From contig CACYFH010000003.1 in NCBI GenBank assembly GCA_902773635.1, forward strand, positions 1-64,000: a DNA stretch of 64,000 bases. Direction: 5' to 3'. The stretch comes from an uncultured Ruminococcus sp. GTDB taxonomy: Bacteria > Bacillota > Clostridia > Oscillospirales > Acutalibacteraceae. A program made the translations under genes and the position numbers. Positions 16,623 through 24,486 of this stretch are shown piece by piece. The notes under the pieces are model-generated. The model searched no databases. It had not been told where the DNA came from and saw only the letters and a list, made by a program, of their open reading frames with translations. The first letter of the stretch is position 1. Every line of letters starts with the position of its first letter.

Positions 16623-16838
16623 CTAGATCATGATTCTCTGCGCCATTTCCTTGCTGATAGCGATGCGCGCGCCCTTGACGTTGACGATCAGGTTGCCGCC
16701 CATGGAGCTGACGACCGTGACCGCGCCGCCGGGCACAAAGCCCAGATTCTGGAGATGGGTGCGGACCTCTGCGTTGCCGCCGATCCGTCTGATAATGTAT
16801 TCTTCGCCTAAAGCGGCAAGTGTAAGCGGCATGCTCAC
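16623..16838 (-). CDS. feoA: FeoA family protein (first copy)
   Basis: A 71-residue SH3-like protein: LAALGEEYIIRRIGGNAEVRTHLQNLGFVPGG, then GGNLIVNVKGARIAISKEMAQRI. It is the first gene of the feo operon and clearly distinct from the second FeoA. GGAGGGGTGAGC precedes ATG. Two FeoA copies in tandem are common in Clostridia. Confidence 0.93.
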   Translation of the reverse strand: MSMPLTLAALGEEYIIRRIGGNAEVRTHLQNLGFVPGGAVTVVSSMGGNLIVNVKGARIAISKEMAQRIMI

Positions 16839-16855
16839 CCCTCCTGTTCTGCGAT

Positions 16856-16925
16856 TAGCTTAAGCTATCTTGATTAGCGATTGCTAATCGTTGATCTGAA
16901 AGATAGGGTTAGCTCAAACTAACCC
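16856..16925 (-). promoter_or_regulatory. Three palindromes in the feo leader, candidate iron-regulator operators
   Basis: Between the promoter and feoA are TAGCTTAAGCTA (16856-16867, perfect 12-base palindrome), GATTAGC / GCTAATC (16872-16889) and GGGTTAG / CTAACCC (16906-16925). The TTAG/CTAA half-sites recall DtxR/IdeR-family boxes. A DtxR-type gene at 62.6 kb has a similar sequence in its leader. Confidence 0.6.
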
Positions 16926-16935
16926 TTCTTGTGTT

Positions 16936-16964
16936 ATTATAGCAAGCCTTTTCCGGAATGTCAA
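16936..16964 (-). promoter_or_regulatory. Promoter of the feo operon
   Basis: On the minus strand TTGACA (16959-16964) and TATAAT (16936-16941) have a 17-base spacer. The candidate operators begin about ten bases downstream. Confidence 0.85.
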
Positions 16965-16983
16965 GACTTTTTTCCTCAGAACC

Positions 16984-17132
16984 GTAGGGCGGGGGCTTGC
17001 TCCCGCCGAACCTTTCCTCCAACACTCTCTATCCTCAACACAGTAGGGGGCGTCGCCCTCGACGCCCCGAGACCCTTCCTTCACCACCCTCTCTCTGCAA
17101 AACAGTAGGGGGCGTCGCCCTCGACGCCCCGA
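16984..17132. repeat. Three GTAGGG-family palindromes in the feo-lgt gap
   Basis: Copies at 16984-17006 (stem GCGGG / CCCGC around the AGC-type loop), 17043-17070 and 17105-17132 (both stem GGGGCGTCG with CGACGCCCC around CCCT). They fill the gap between the feo promoter and the lgt gene; nothing else is seen there. Confidence 0.7.
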
Positions 17133-17190
17133 AAACCTTTCCTCCCGATCTCACATTATAACGCAAGGAATGTTCCTGCCGAACTCCTTC

Positions 17191-17985
17191 CTACGTCTCC
17201 CTTTTACCCTTTCTCACCAGCACAACGACCGCCACGCCGAAGAGAATGATGCTCACCCATTGAGAGGTGGACAGCCCCAGAAGGAACCCGCGATACACGT
17301 CTCCGCGCAGGAATTCATCGCAGAAGCGCACGACCGGGTAGATCAGCAGATAGATCCAGATCAGCCGCTTCTCCATGATCCGCTTCCTGAACAGCGTCAG
17401 CAGGATGAAGAAGATGATCAGGTTGCACCCGCTCTCGAGCAGCTGCACCGGGAATCGGTTCACGCCGTTGATGCTCGGGATATTGGTGTTCGTGTGCGTT
17501 GTGAAGCCGAACTCGCTCTCGATCCCGTAACAGCACCCGCCGAGGAAGCACCCGACCCTCCCGAACGCGTGGAACAGCGGCGTCAGCACCGCATAAATAT
17601 CAAAAAGTTCGCTTCGCTGAAAGCGCAGGGTCTTGCTGTGCTTGGAGTACAGGTGCAGCGCGAGACACCCGCCCAGAAACCCGCCGTAAAAGACCATCCC
17701 GGAGAAGGCGGCGGCGAGCGCCTGTATCACCTCAAAGAAGCTCAGCTTGTCGAGATTCACGATGATCCCGTAGAGCAGTCTGACGCGCGTCACGCCGTAG
17801 AGCAGAGAGGCGCCGACCGCCATCCCGGCGTAAACGAGCACCATTGCGATCGCAAAGTCATAGATATTGATGTTTCTCTGTTTGATCAGCCGTATTCCGA
17901 CAAGCCAGCAGGCGACGATTCCCAGCAGCGCCATCACGCCGTAGGTGCCGATCGGCTTGCCGAACAGCTCAAAGCTCTCAAACAT
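17191..17985 (-). CDS. lgt: Prolipoprotein diacylglyceryl transferase family (copy 2)
   Basis: A 264-residue membrane protein of the Lgt family with seven or so helices. It carries KPIGTYGVMALLG, MVFYGGFLGG (the H/YGG loop) and the signature region GRVGCFLGGCCYG, in which Lgt normally reads GRxGNFxNxExxG. So the Asn residues are replaced and Cys-rich, a variant frequent in Clostridia. The C-terminus has YPVVRFCDEFLRGD. Lgt moves diacylglycerol from phosphatidylglycerol to lipoprotein Cys; whether this variant does is uncertain. I start at ATG 17985 (GGAAGGA upstream). It is a paralogue of the gene at 18514. Confidence 0.88.
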   Translation of the reverse strand: MFESFELFGKPIGTYGVMALLGIVACWLVGIRLIKQRNINIYDFAIAMVLVYAGMAVGASLLYGVTRVRLLYGIIVNLDKLSFFEVIQALAAAFSGMVFYGGFLGGCLALHLYSKHSKTLRFQRSELFDIYAVLTPLFHAFGRVGCFLGGCCYGIESEFGFTTHTNTNIPSINGVNRFPVQLLESGCNLIIFFILLTLFRKRIMEKRLIWIYLLIYPVVRFCDEFLRGDVYRGFLLGLSTSQWVSIILFGVAVVVLVRKGKRET

Positions 17986-18004
17986 CGTGTCCTTCCATCC
18001 TTCC

Positions 18005-18042
18005 AAAAAACAACGCAGCCAGCCGAACGACTGACTGCGTTG
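18005..18042 (-). terminator. Terminator after the DUF4190 pseudogene
   Basis: Minus-strand stem CAACGCAG-C-AGC region paired with GC-TGGCTGCGTTG around TTCG, followed by six T. It resembles the hairpin at 19381-19420 downstream of the intact paralogue, so it belongs to the duplicated unit. Confidence 0.75.
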
Positions 18043-18057
18043 CTTCAATAAATCAGA

Positions 18058-18407
18058 TTAATAATAACTGCCCAGCAGGCTGCTCACGGAGCTGCTGTAG
18101 CGGCAGCAAGCGGAGATCGCCGGAACGGTGCAGGAGAAGAAGCCTACCAGCGCCGCCGCACAGCCGATTACTGCGACCACGAGACCCGCGACCGCCATGT
18201 CGTTCGCATGTTCGCGTAGGGGATGTAGCCGAGTACAAAGGCGACGATGCCGAGCACCAGCGCCGCAATGCACATACCCTTCTTACCGCCCTGAGGAGCC
18301 GGTGCGGGCATACCCTGAGGAGCCGGTGCAGGTATCTCCTGAGGAGCCGGAGCGGGCGCGCCCTGAGGATTCATCTCAGGCATATTGTTATTGTTGAATT
18401 CATCCAT
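18058..18407 (-). pseudogene. DUF4190-like membrane protein gene, frameshifted
   Basis: GGAGGT and ATG open MDEFNNNNMPEMNPQG, followed by three Pro/Ala repeats (APAPQEIP, APAPQGMP, APAPQGG) and the DUF4190 helix KKGMCIAALVLGIVAFVLGYIPYAN. The frame then fails; the second helix NDMAVAGLVVAVIGCAAALVGFF and the tail to SSLLGSYY continue in another frame from about 18214. One base lost or two gained near 18205-18214, inside the twice-written GCGAAC words, would explain this. Sequencing error is an alternative. The intact paralogue is at 19438. Confidence 0.7.
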
Positions 18408-18513
18408 AAAAAATACCTCCGTAAAAGTCAAGATGGTTCTGTAACAGATTCAGTATATCATATCCGAACTCACGTTTCAAGTCGGAAATGTTTACAGTTG
18501 TGTAAATCCGCTG

Positions 18514-19344
18514 TCAGTCCGCGTCGCTTTCCGCCGCTTGTGCGCTCTGTGCCTTCAGCTTCTTCGTTTTGATCGGGAGCATGACCAGTGCGAATATAAA
18601 GAGGATGATGCTCACCCACTGTGAGGTAGAAAGCCCGAAGAGCGACCCTCTGATCCCGTCGCCGCGCAGGAATTCATCCGAGAAGCGCACGATCGGGTAG
18701 ATCAGCAGGTAAAGGTAGATCAGCCTCTTTTCCATGATGTGCTTTTTGAACAGCACAAGCAGGAGCAGGAAGATCAGGAGGTTGCACCCGCTCTCGAGAA
18801 GCTGCACCGGAAAGCGGTTCACGTCATTGATAGCCGGGTTGAGGTGATTGTTGTGCACGGTAAAGCCGAAGGGACTCTCGATGCCGTAACAGCACCCGCC
18901 GAAGAAGCATCCGACGCGTCCGAAGCCGTGAAACAAGGGGACGAGCACCGCGTAGATATCCAGAAGGTGGTCGCGGTGTGCCTTGACGTCCTTCGCACAT
19001 TTGGTATAAATCAGGATGCCGATCGCCGCGCCGATAAAGCCGCCGTAAAAGACGAAGCCGTCCAACGCGGTTTTGACGCACATCCACAGTCCGCTCCACC
19101 CGATCTCGTAGAAATGCGAAAAGCCGTAGAATAGATAGCGATAGTTGGTAGCGGCATAAAGCAGGCTCGCGCCGATCGCCATGCCGATGCCCGCAGCGAT
19201 CATGGTCAGAGCAAAGTCATAGATGTCGATATCATAGCGGCGTATCAGTAGCCTGCCGACCAAGAAGCAGGCTACAAAGCCCACAGCCGCCATAATGCCG
19301 TAGACACCGATCTGCTTACCGAAGATTTCAAATACAGGGAACAT
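18514..19344 (-). CDS. lgt: Prolipoprotein diacylglyceryl transferase family (copy 1)
   Basis: A 276-residue membrane protein, paralogue of the gene at 17191. Both share KxIGxYGxMA, FVFYGGFIGA, GRVGCFFGGCCYG, NRFPVQLLESGCNL, FLRGD and GLSTSQWVSIILF. The same signature changes occur as in the other copy. AGGAGCG precedes ATG. It follows the intact DUF4190 gene, so the order DUF4190-Lgt occurs twice in tandem. Confidence 0.88.
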   Translation of the reverse strand: MFPVFEIFGKQIGVYGIMAAVGFVACFLVGRLLIRRYDIDIYDFALTMIAAGIGMAIGASLLYAATNYRYLFYGFSHFYEIGWSGLWMCVKTALDGFVFYGGFIGAAIGILIYTKCAKDVKAHRDHLLDIYAVLVPLFHGFGRVGCFFGGCCYGIESPFGFTVHNNHLNPAINDVNRFPVQLLESGCNLLIFLLLLVLFKKHIMEKRLIYLYLLIYPIVRFSDEFLRGDGIRGSLFGLSTSQWVSIILFIFALVMLPIKTKKLKAQSAQAAESDAD

Positions 19345-19380
19345 AGAACGCTCCTAATAGATAAGATAGCAGTTGATATA

Positions 19381-19420
19381 AAACAACGCAGCCGGCCGTA
19401 ACAAACGACCGGCTGTGAAG
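19381..19420 (-). terminator. Hairpin after the intact DUF4190 gene
   Basis: Stem CAGCCGGTCG / CGGCCGGCTG, followed on the minus strand by CGTTGTTTTATA. It lies between the DUF4190 gene and lgt copy 1. Confidence 0.65.
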
Positions 19421-19437
19421 TTTCAAATAACTTTTTT

Positions 19438-19779
19438 TTAGTTTACGGAAGAGCTGATCTGATCAAGAAGTTGGTTTGCTATTCTGGAATCGTTAGCAAT
19501 CGCAGTACCGGCAGCGCAAACGATGCCGCATGCAATGGTGCCGATGATGGAAAGAATCAGACCGATGATGGAGAGAACGAGACCTGCAGTAGCAACGCCG
19601 TTCTTCTGACCGATAGCTTTGTAGCTCTTCTGAGCCTGGATCGCGAGAATCAGACCGATGACCGCGCAGATGATACCGATGATACCTAATACGAGACCCC
19701 ACCAAGAGATAACGCAAGCTACGATACCGAGTACTAACGACGCAATGGCAAATCCCTTTTTACCCTGTTGCTGTTCCAT
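19438..19779 (-). CDS. DUF4190 domain membrane protein
   Basis: A 113-residue protein that starts at ATG 19779 with AAGGAGG upstream. After a short charged start (MEQQQGKKG) come hydrophobic helices (FAIASLVLGIVACVI, LVLGIIGIICAVIGLILA, VATAGLVLSIIGLILSIIG) typical of DUF4190, and a tail SRIANQLLDQISSSVN. No function is established for the family. It pairs with an lgt gene in a unit that is duplicated here. Confidence 0.88.
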   Translation of the reverse strand: MEQQQGKKGFAIASLVLGIVACVISWWGLVLGIIGIICAVIGLILAIQAQKSYKAIGQKNGVATAGLVLSIIGLILSIIGTIACGIVCAAGTAIANDSRIANQLLDQISSSVN

Positions 19780-20027
19780 TAAGAAAATCCTCCTTAAAGT
19801 TGTTTTGGTATTTATACCAATGCTAGTATAACACATACTTTAGCGAGTTGCAAGACTAAAATCATGACAAAATCGCAATCTTTTCTGAATAACGCGGAAA
19901 ACTCTTGTGCATATTTCACAAAGTCATCCGTCGGTTTTTAGATATTTGGTGGATTTTTGCTTTCGGGCTACGTTTTTTATTGTATGGGATTTGAATTTGA
20001 TATATAATAGTAGGGTAGTTCGGGAAG

Positions 20028-20056
20028 AAGAAGGCTCCCTTTCCCAAAGGGAGCGC
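20028..20056 (+). repeat. Two-hairpin repeat, truncated copy
   Basis: Only hairpin 1 is present: GGCTCCCTTT / AAAGGGAGC around CCC. It abuts the tandem array that follows. Confidence 0.6.
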
Positions 20057-20070
20057 AGTACGTCAAAAAG

Positions 20071-20350
20071 CAGTCATTGCGAGGAGCGCAAGCGACGTGG
20101 CGATCCCACATCCTCCCGCAGTCATTGCGAGGGCTTTAGCCCGTGGCAATCCCACATCCTCCCGCAGTCATTGCGAGGAGCGTAAGCAACGTGGCAATCC
20201 CACTTCCTCCCGCAGTCATTGCGAGGAGCGCAAGCGACGTGGCAATCCCACATCCTCCCGCGGTCATTGCGAGGAGCGCAAGCGACGTGGCAATCTCACA
20301 TCCTCCCGCAGTCATTGCGAGGAGCGCAAGCGACGTGGCAATCCCACAAA
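20071..20350 (+). repeat. Tandem array of six 46-48-bp units (GTCATTGCGAG family)
   Basis: Units start at 20071, 20119, 20165, 20213, 20261 and 20309. Each reads CAGTCATTGCGAG, a short hairpin, GTGGCAATCCCACAT and CCTCCCG. The hairpin varies: GCGCAAGCG, GGGCTTTAGCCC, GCGTAAGCAAC. Single copies lie at 48902 and 52242. The gap 19837-20438 otherwise holds no gene; the open frame through it is read only because the unit length is a multiple of three. Confidence 0.9.
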
Positions 20351-20438
20351 GAGAAAAACCAACGTTTCACCCCCATCTTGCGGGTATGACATAATTTTTC
20401 TGCAACTAGTACACATACTCTTGAAAGGAGTTTTTACA

Positions 20439-22511
20439 TTGAAACAGTACGACGCGAAACACATTCTCAATATCGCTATGGCGGGTCATTCCGGCGCAGG
20501 AAAGACCTCCGTCGCCGAGGCGATGCTCTATCTCTCCAAGGCGTCCGACCGTCTGGGCAAGATCGCCGACGGCAACACCCAGATGGACTATGATCCCGAG
20601 GAGATCCGCCGCAAGGTATCTATCGTTACCGCCGTGGCGCCCGTAGAGTGGAAGAACACCAAGATCAACATCATCGACACCCCCGGTCTGTTCGACTTTG
20701 AGGGCGGCGTATTTGAGGGCTACCGCGCGGCTGAGACCGCCGTGATCGTCGTCTCCGCGAAGGACGGCGTGAACGTCGGTACCGAGAAGGCTGTCAAGGC
20801 GGCTGATAAGGAAGGTCTGACCAAAATCTTCTTCGTCAACGGCGTCTGCGACGAGGACGCGCGCTTCTACCGCGTTCTCGAGGATCTGAAGGCGACCTTC
20901 GGTCCTTCCGTATGCCCCGTTATCGTTCCCCATATCGAGAACGGCCAGGCGAATACCTACATCAACCTGCTCGAGTACAGGGCTTATACCTATGATAAGA
21001 AGGGCAACGCGACTCCCACCCCGATCATCCCCGAGATGGGCGACCGCTTCGAGGGTCTGAGAGAAGCGATCAAGGAGGCTGTTGCCGAGACCTCTGAGGA
21101 GCTCATGGAGAAGTTCTTCATGGAGGAGGAGTTCACTCCCGAGGAGATCATCACCGGCGTGTCCCAGGGCGTCAAGGACGGCTCTCTCTGTCCCGTATTC
21201 TGCGGCGACGCTTCCACCACCTACGGCATTGAGCAGTTCCTCAACAGCATCACCTGGCTCGCTCCGACCGCTGACGTCAAGGGCGGCGAGACCGCTGTCG
21301 ACGTGAACGGCGACCCGGTTGAGATCGCCTGCAACGAGCAGGGCGCGACCGCCGCGATCATCTTCAAGACCGTTGCCGACCCCTTCGTCGGTAAGCTGAG
21401 CTATTTCAAGGTCGTGTCCGGTAAGGTCACCACCGACGCGCCTCTGATCAATATGCGCACCGGTAACCAGGAGCGTATCACCAAGGTTCTCACCGTCCGC
21501 GGCAAGAAGCAGGAGGACGCCTCCGCCGTCGTTGCCGGCGATATCGGCGCGATCCCCAAGCTGACCTCCGCCAACACCGGCGATACCCTCTGCTCCCCGA
21601 CCCGCAAGGTCATCCTCGACGGCATCGACTATCCTGCTCCTTCCTTCTCCATGGCGATGTACCCGAAGAAGAAGGGTGAGGAGGACAAGGTCGCTCAGGG
21701 TCTCTCCCGTCTCGTAGAGGAAGATCCCACCATCAAGTATGTCAGCGACCCTGAGACCAAGGAGCTGGTCGTTTCCGGTATGGGCGAACAGCACCTCGAC
21801 GTCGTCGTTTCCAAGCTGAAATCAAAGTTCAACGTAGAGGTTGAGCTCAAGCAGCCCAAGGTCGCTTACCGCGAGACCATCCGCGGCAAGAGTGACGTTC
21901 AGGGCAGACATAAGAAGCAGTCCGGCGGTTCCGGCCAGTTCGGCGACGTCTGGATTCGCTTTGAGCCGTGCGACAGCGACTCTCTGGAGTTCGCGATCGA
22001 GGTCGTCGGCGGTTCCGTTCCCAAGCAGTTCTACCCGGCGGTTGAGAAGGGTCTGCGCGATTCCATCAAGCACGGCCCGCTCGCAGGCTACCCTGTCGTC
22101 GGCGTCAAGGCGACCCTCTACGACGGCTCCTACCATCCCGTTGACTCCAACGAAATGGCGTTCAAGACCGCCGCTCAGATCGCGTTCCGCAACGGTATCC
22201 CGCAGGCGAAGCCCGCTCTCTTAGAGCCGGTCGGCACCCTCAAGGCGACCGTCCCGGATGCCAACATGGGCGACATCATGGGCGAGGTCAACAAGCGCCG
22301 CGGCCGTGTTCTCGGCATGAACGTCGGCGAGGACGGCATGCAGGTCGTTGACGCGGAGGTCCCGATGGCTGAGATGGCTGATTTCTCCATCTTCATGCGC
22401 CAGTGCACCCAGGGTCGCGGCACCTTCACCTTCACCTTCGAGCGCTATGAGGACGCTCCCGCCCAGGTAGCCCAGAAGGTCATCGAAGCCGCCAAAGCCG
22501 AAGCCGAGTGA
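20439..22511 (+). CDS. EF-G-like translational GTPase (FusA2-type)
   Basis: A 690-residue five-domain protein with EF-G architecture. The P-loop reads GHSGAGKT (16-23) rather than AHIDAGKT, switch 1 lacks RGITI, and switch 2 reads DTPGLFDF (80-87), where EF-G has His at position 84. Domain IV (IRGKSDVQGRHKKQSGGSGQFGDVW) and domain V (MGDIMGEVNKRRGRVLGM) are well kept. Clostridia carry such a paralogue beside canonical EF-G; its role is not settled, and the lost His predicts slow GTP hydrolysis. I start at TTG 20439, after AAAGGAG; the frame extends upstream only through the tandem array. Confidence 0.88.
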   Translation: MKQYDAKHILNIAMAGHSGAGKTSVAEAMLYLSKASDRLGKIADGNTQMDYDPEEIRRKVSIVTAVAPVEWKNTKINIIDTPGLFDFEGGVFEGYRAAETAVIVVSAKDGVNVGTEKAVKAADKEGLTKIFFVNGVCDEDARFYRVLEDLKATFGPSVCPVIVPHIENGQANTYINLLEYRAYTYDKKGNATPTPIIPEMGDRFEGLREAIKEAVAETSEELMEKFFMEEEFTPEEIITGVSQGVKDGSLCPVFCGDASTTYGIEQFLNSITWLAPTADVKGGETAVDVNGDPVEIACNEQGATAAIIFKTVADPFVGKLSYFKVVSGKVTTDAPLINMRTGNQERITKVLTVRGKKQEDASAVVAGDIGAIPKLTSANTGDTLCSPTRKVILDGIDYPAPSFSMAMYPKKKGEEDKVAQGLSRLVEEDPTIKYVSDPETKELVVSGMGEQHLDVVVSKLKSKFNVEVELKQPKVAYRETIRGKSDVQGRHKKQSGGSGQFGDVWIRFEPCDSDSLEFAIEVVGGSVPKQFYPAVEKGLRDSIKHGPLAGYPVVGVKATLYDGSYHPVDSNEMAFKTAAQIAFRNGIPQAKPALLEPVGTLKATVPDANMGDIMGEVNKRRGRVLGMNVGEDGMQVVDAEVPMAEMADFSIFMRQCTQGRGTFTFTFERYEDAPAQVAQKVIEAAKAEAE

Positions 22512-22545
22512 TCGGTAACACTGACCTAAATAATGCATAAAACTA

Positions 22546-22573
22546 CGCCCCGGATCTCTCCGGGGCGTTTTTG
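22546..22573 (+). terminator. Terminator of the EF-G-like gene
   Basis: Perfect stem CGCCCCGGA / TCCGGGGCG around TCTC, followed by TTTTT. Confidence 0.9.
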
Positions 22574-22601
22574 CGTCAATGCAGCATATGAATCTCTGTC
22601 C

Positions 22602-22690
22602 ATAGGGGGCGTCGCCCTCTGACGGTCGCGCGCGAAAATGTTTAACTAGTCACCGGTCACTAACCACTTTCAACTTTCCACTTTCAACTT
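22602..22690. repeat. Partial GTAGGG palindrome and short tandem repeats
   Basis: ATAGGGGGCGTCGCCCT begins a truncated palindrome. It is followed by TAGTCACCGGTCACTAACC and then by repeated CTTTCAACTTTTCA-type words up to the stop of the next gene. Confidence 0.5.
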
Positions 22691-22691
22691 T

Positions 22692-24257
22692 TCACTGATC
22701 AAACGCCATCCTGCTCCGCTTCTCTCCCAAGCCATATAGATCATCCATCTCCGCCATATACCTCTGGATGGCGGTCGCGTCGGAGATCTCCGGCGAATCG
22801 GGGGAGAGGGCAGAGCGCAGGGCGATCCGTCCGTCCACATCCTCCACGACCTCCGCGAGCACGCGTTGCACGAGCGTCGCGTCAACGATCTCGATCTCGC
22901 CGCTGCCGTCCGCGTCGCCGAGAACGTATTCATATCGGTAAAGCCCATAGTAGTTCGTCAGCCAGTCGTTGCGCTCTCCGCACCATGTTTTGAGAAGCTG
23001 ATAATTCGCGTCATATCCCCTCAGCGGCGGGCGCTGGTAGTTGAGCCACCACCTGCCGGGATCCCAGACGGTGAAGTTCCGTGCAAAGACCGCGCTGTTT
23101 TCATCGCGCATGCTGTCGAGAACCCCGCCATCCTTTGCGATATTCTCAAAGTAGTCATAGTGGTCGGCGTAGACCTGCTTGACCTCCCTGTCGAACCACT
23201 TTTTGCCGACGAGGTAACGGTAAAAATGCTTGTCGCTCTGCATGATGCCGTCGCTGACGCTCCCCGCCTTTGCGGAGGCGGAGTTCAGCTCGCCGTTGAG
23301 GTTGCCGAGCGCGAGGTCATAGTCCCACGGAGGGCCCGCGTACAGCATCCCGTCCTTGTAGTAGAAGAACACCGAGCTTAGCCCGAAGTCGCCCGTCTTG
23401 GCATATTCATTGAGCAGGTAGAATTTCGCGAAGGACGCGATATCGAGCTTTTCACGGATCGCGGCTTCATCCCCTGTGCGAAGGGTCTCCGCGATATCCT
23501 GCATGATCGCTTGGGCGTAGGCGACCTGTTCATCGGTCGGCTCGTCCGGGTCGCTGAGCGCAAAGCGCATCCCGCCCGCCGTGATATAGCTCACGCCGTC
23601 CTCCGTGCGGCTCGCCTCATATTCCAGCAGAAAGTCCTTCATCCCGTCGTTGCTCTCGATGTCGATGTCGACCCTGTCCCTGCCCTCCTGAACCGGCTCA
23701 TAGAGCGTGTAGCATCCGCGGTAGGAGCCGTCCAGCCACACCTCAACGAACCTCTGCTCAGAGGTGTATTCCAGCCCCAGCTCATGTGCCAGATCAAATA
23801 CCAGATAATTTCGCAGAAGGGTAGGGTCAAAGCAGTTCGCCAGCAGCGCCCATTTCTTGCCGCTGCCCATCCCGAGAACGTTCTTTTTCTTTGCAAATTT
23901 GAAGTTGAAGGATTTCTTGGTGACGTGCGCCATCGCCGTGCTGTTGCCGCGCACCTTGAGGTTCACCGCGTCGCTGAGTGCCGCGCCGTCCGTGTCGGTG
24001 ATCGTGATCTGCGCGGGAACATAACCGTCCGCTTTTTCCAGAGACAAGCCCTTTCCGTCCGCGGTCGTGATCTCGATCTTCGGTACGGTGACAGCAGATT
24101 CACCGATCGGTATGCTCTCACCCGCAGCGCCCGTCGCCGCGACCGCCTCCCTCACGTCCGGCTCCGCATACGGCGGTTCATCCTCCGCCGCAAAAGCCGT
24201 GACCGCCATACTAAATACCAATGGTAAAGAAAGCAGAAAAGCCAAAAATCTTTTCAT
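22692..24257 (-). CDS. Secreted CotH-kinase domain protein with type I dockerin
   Basis: A 521-residue secreted protein. A signal peptide (MKRFLAFLLSLPLVF, cleavage after AFA-A) is followed by a short beta region, the CotH kinase domain (about 100-430, with RNYLVFDLAHELGLEY, FYLLNEYAKTGDF and PPWDYDLALGN) and a C-terminal dockerin (about 445-510). The first dockerin repeat is intact (GDADGSGEIEIVDATLVQR); the calcium loop of the second is degenerate (SPDSPEISDATAIQRYM). Dockerins bind cohesins of cellulosome-type scaffolds, so it is likely docked outside the cell. The ATG at 24257 follows AGAGGAT. No cohesin is in the window. Confidence 0.88.
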   Translation of the reverse strand: MKRFLAFLLSLPLVFSMAVTAFAAEDEPPYAEPDVREAVAATGAAGESIPIGESAVTVPKIEITTADGKGLSLEKADGYVPAQITITDTDGAALSDAVNLKVRGNSTAMAHVTKKSFNFKFAKKKNVLGMGSGKKWALLANCFDPTLLRNYLVFDLAHELGLEYTSEQRFVEVWLDGSYRGCYTLYEPVQEGRDRVDIDIESNDGMKDFLLEYEASRTEDGVSYITAGGMRFALSDPDEPTDEQVAYAQAIMQDIAETLRTGDEAAIREKLDIASFAKFYLLNEYAKTGDFGLSSVFFYYKDGMLYAGPPWDYDLALGNLNGELNSASAKAGSVSDGIMQSDKHFYRYLVGKKWFDREVKQVYADHYDYFENIAKDGGVLDSMRDENSAVFARNFTVWDPGRWWLNYQRPPLRGYDANYQLLKTWCGERNDWLTNYYGLYRYEYVLGDADGSGEIEIVDATLVQRVLAEVVEDVDGRIALRSALSPDSPEISDATAIQRYMAEMDDLYGLGEKRSRMAFDQ

Positions 24258-24315
24258 AATAATCATCCTCTGTTCGGATTTCTTGACCGCATTATAGCAC
24301 GAAACAGCAGAATAT

Positions 24316-24350
24316 ACAATAGAAAAGCTCCCGGGAATCTCCGGGAGCTT
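24316..24350 (-). terminator. Terminator of the pgk-tpiA-gpmI operon
   Basis: Stem AAGCTCCCGG / CCGGGAGCTT around six bases, with TTTTCTATTGTA after it on the minus strand. Confidence 0.8.
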
Positions 24351-24372
24351 CATTGTTAAAAGCATCAAAAGA

Positions 24373-24422
24373 CCATACGAGCACATGACATACCCTTTTC
24401 AAATCCATACGAGCACATGACA
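24373..24422. repeat. 18-bp direct repeat, 32-bp period
   Basis: The word CCATACGAGCACATGACA occurs at 24373 and 24405, between gpmI and its terminator. No protein is encoded. Confidence 0.7.
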
Positions 24423-24486
24423 CGCCGTTGATCCATTGAATTGTCAAATATCACCTTTTAATAGGCGGATAAAAGAGCACGCGTGC

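Noticed and set aside
20071..20350. CRISPR array
   Set aside because: The units are contiguous and nearly identical throughout, with no unique spacers and no cas genes.
20097..20438. N-terminal extension of the EF-G-like protein through the tandem array
   Set aside because: The added residues only repeat the 48-bp unit (SHCEERKRRGNP); AAAGGAG places the start at TTG 20439.
20406..21794. A 462-residue open frame opposite the EF-G-like gene
   Set aside because: It is a low-complexity shadow without a ribosome site; the plus-strand gene is certain.
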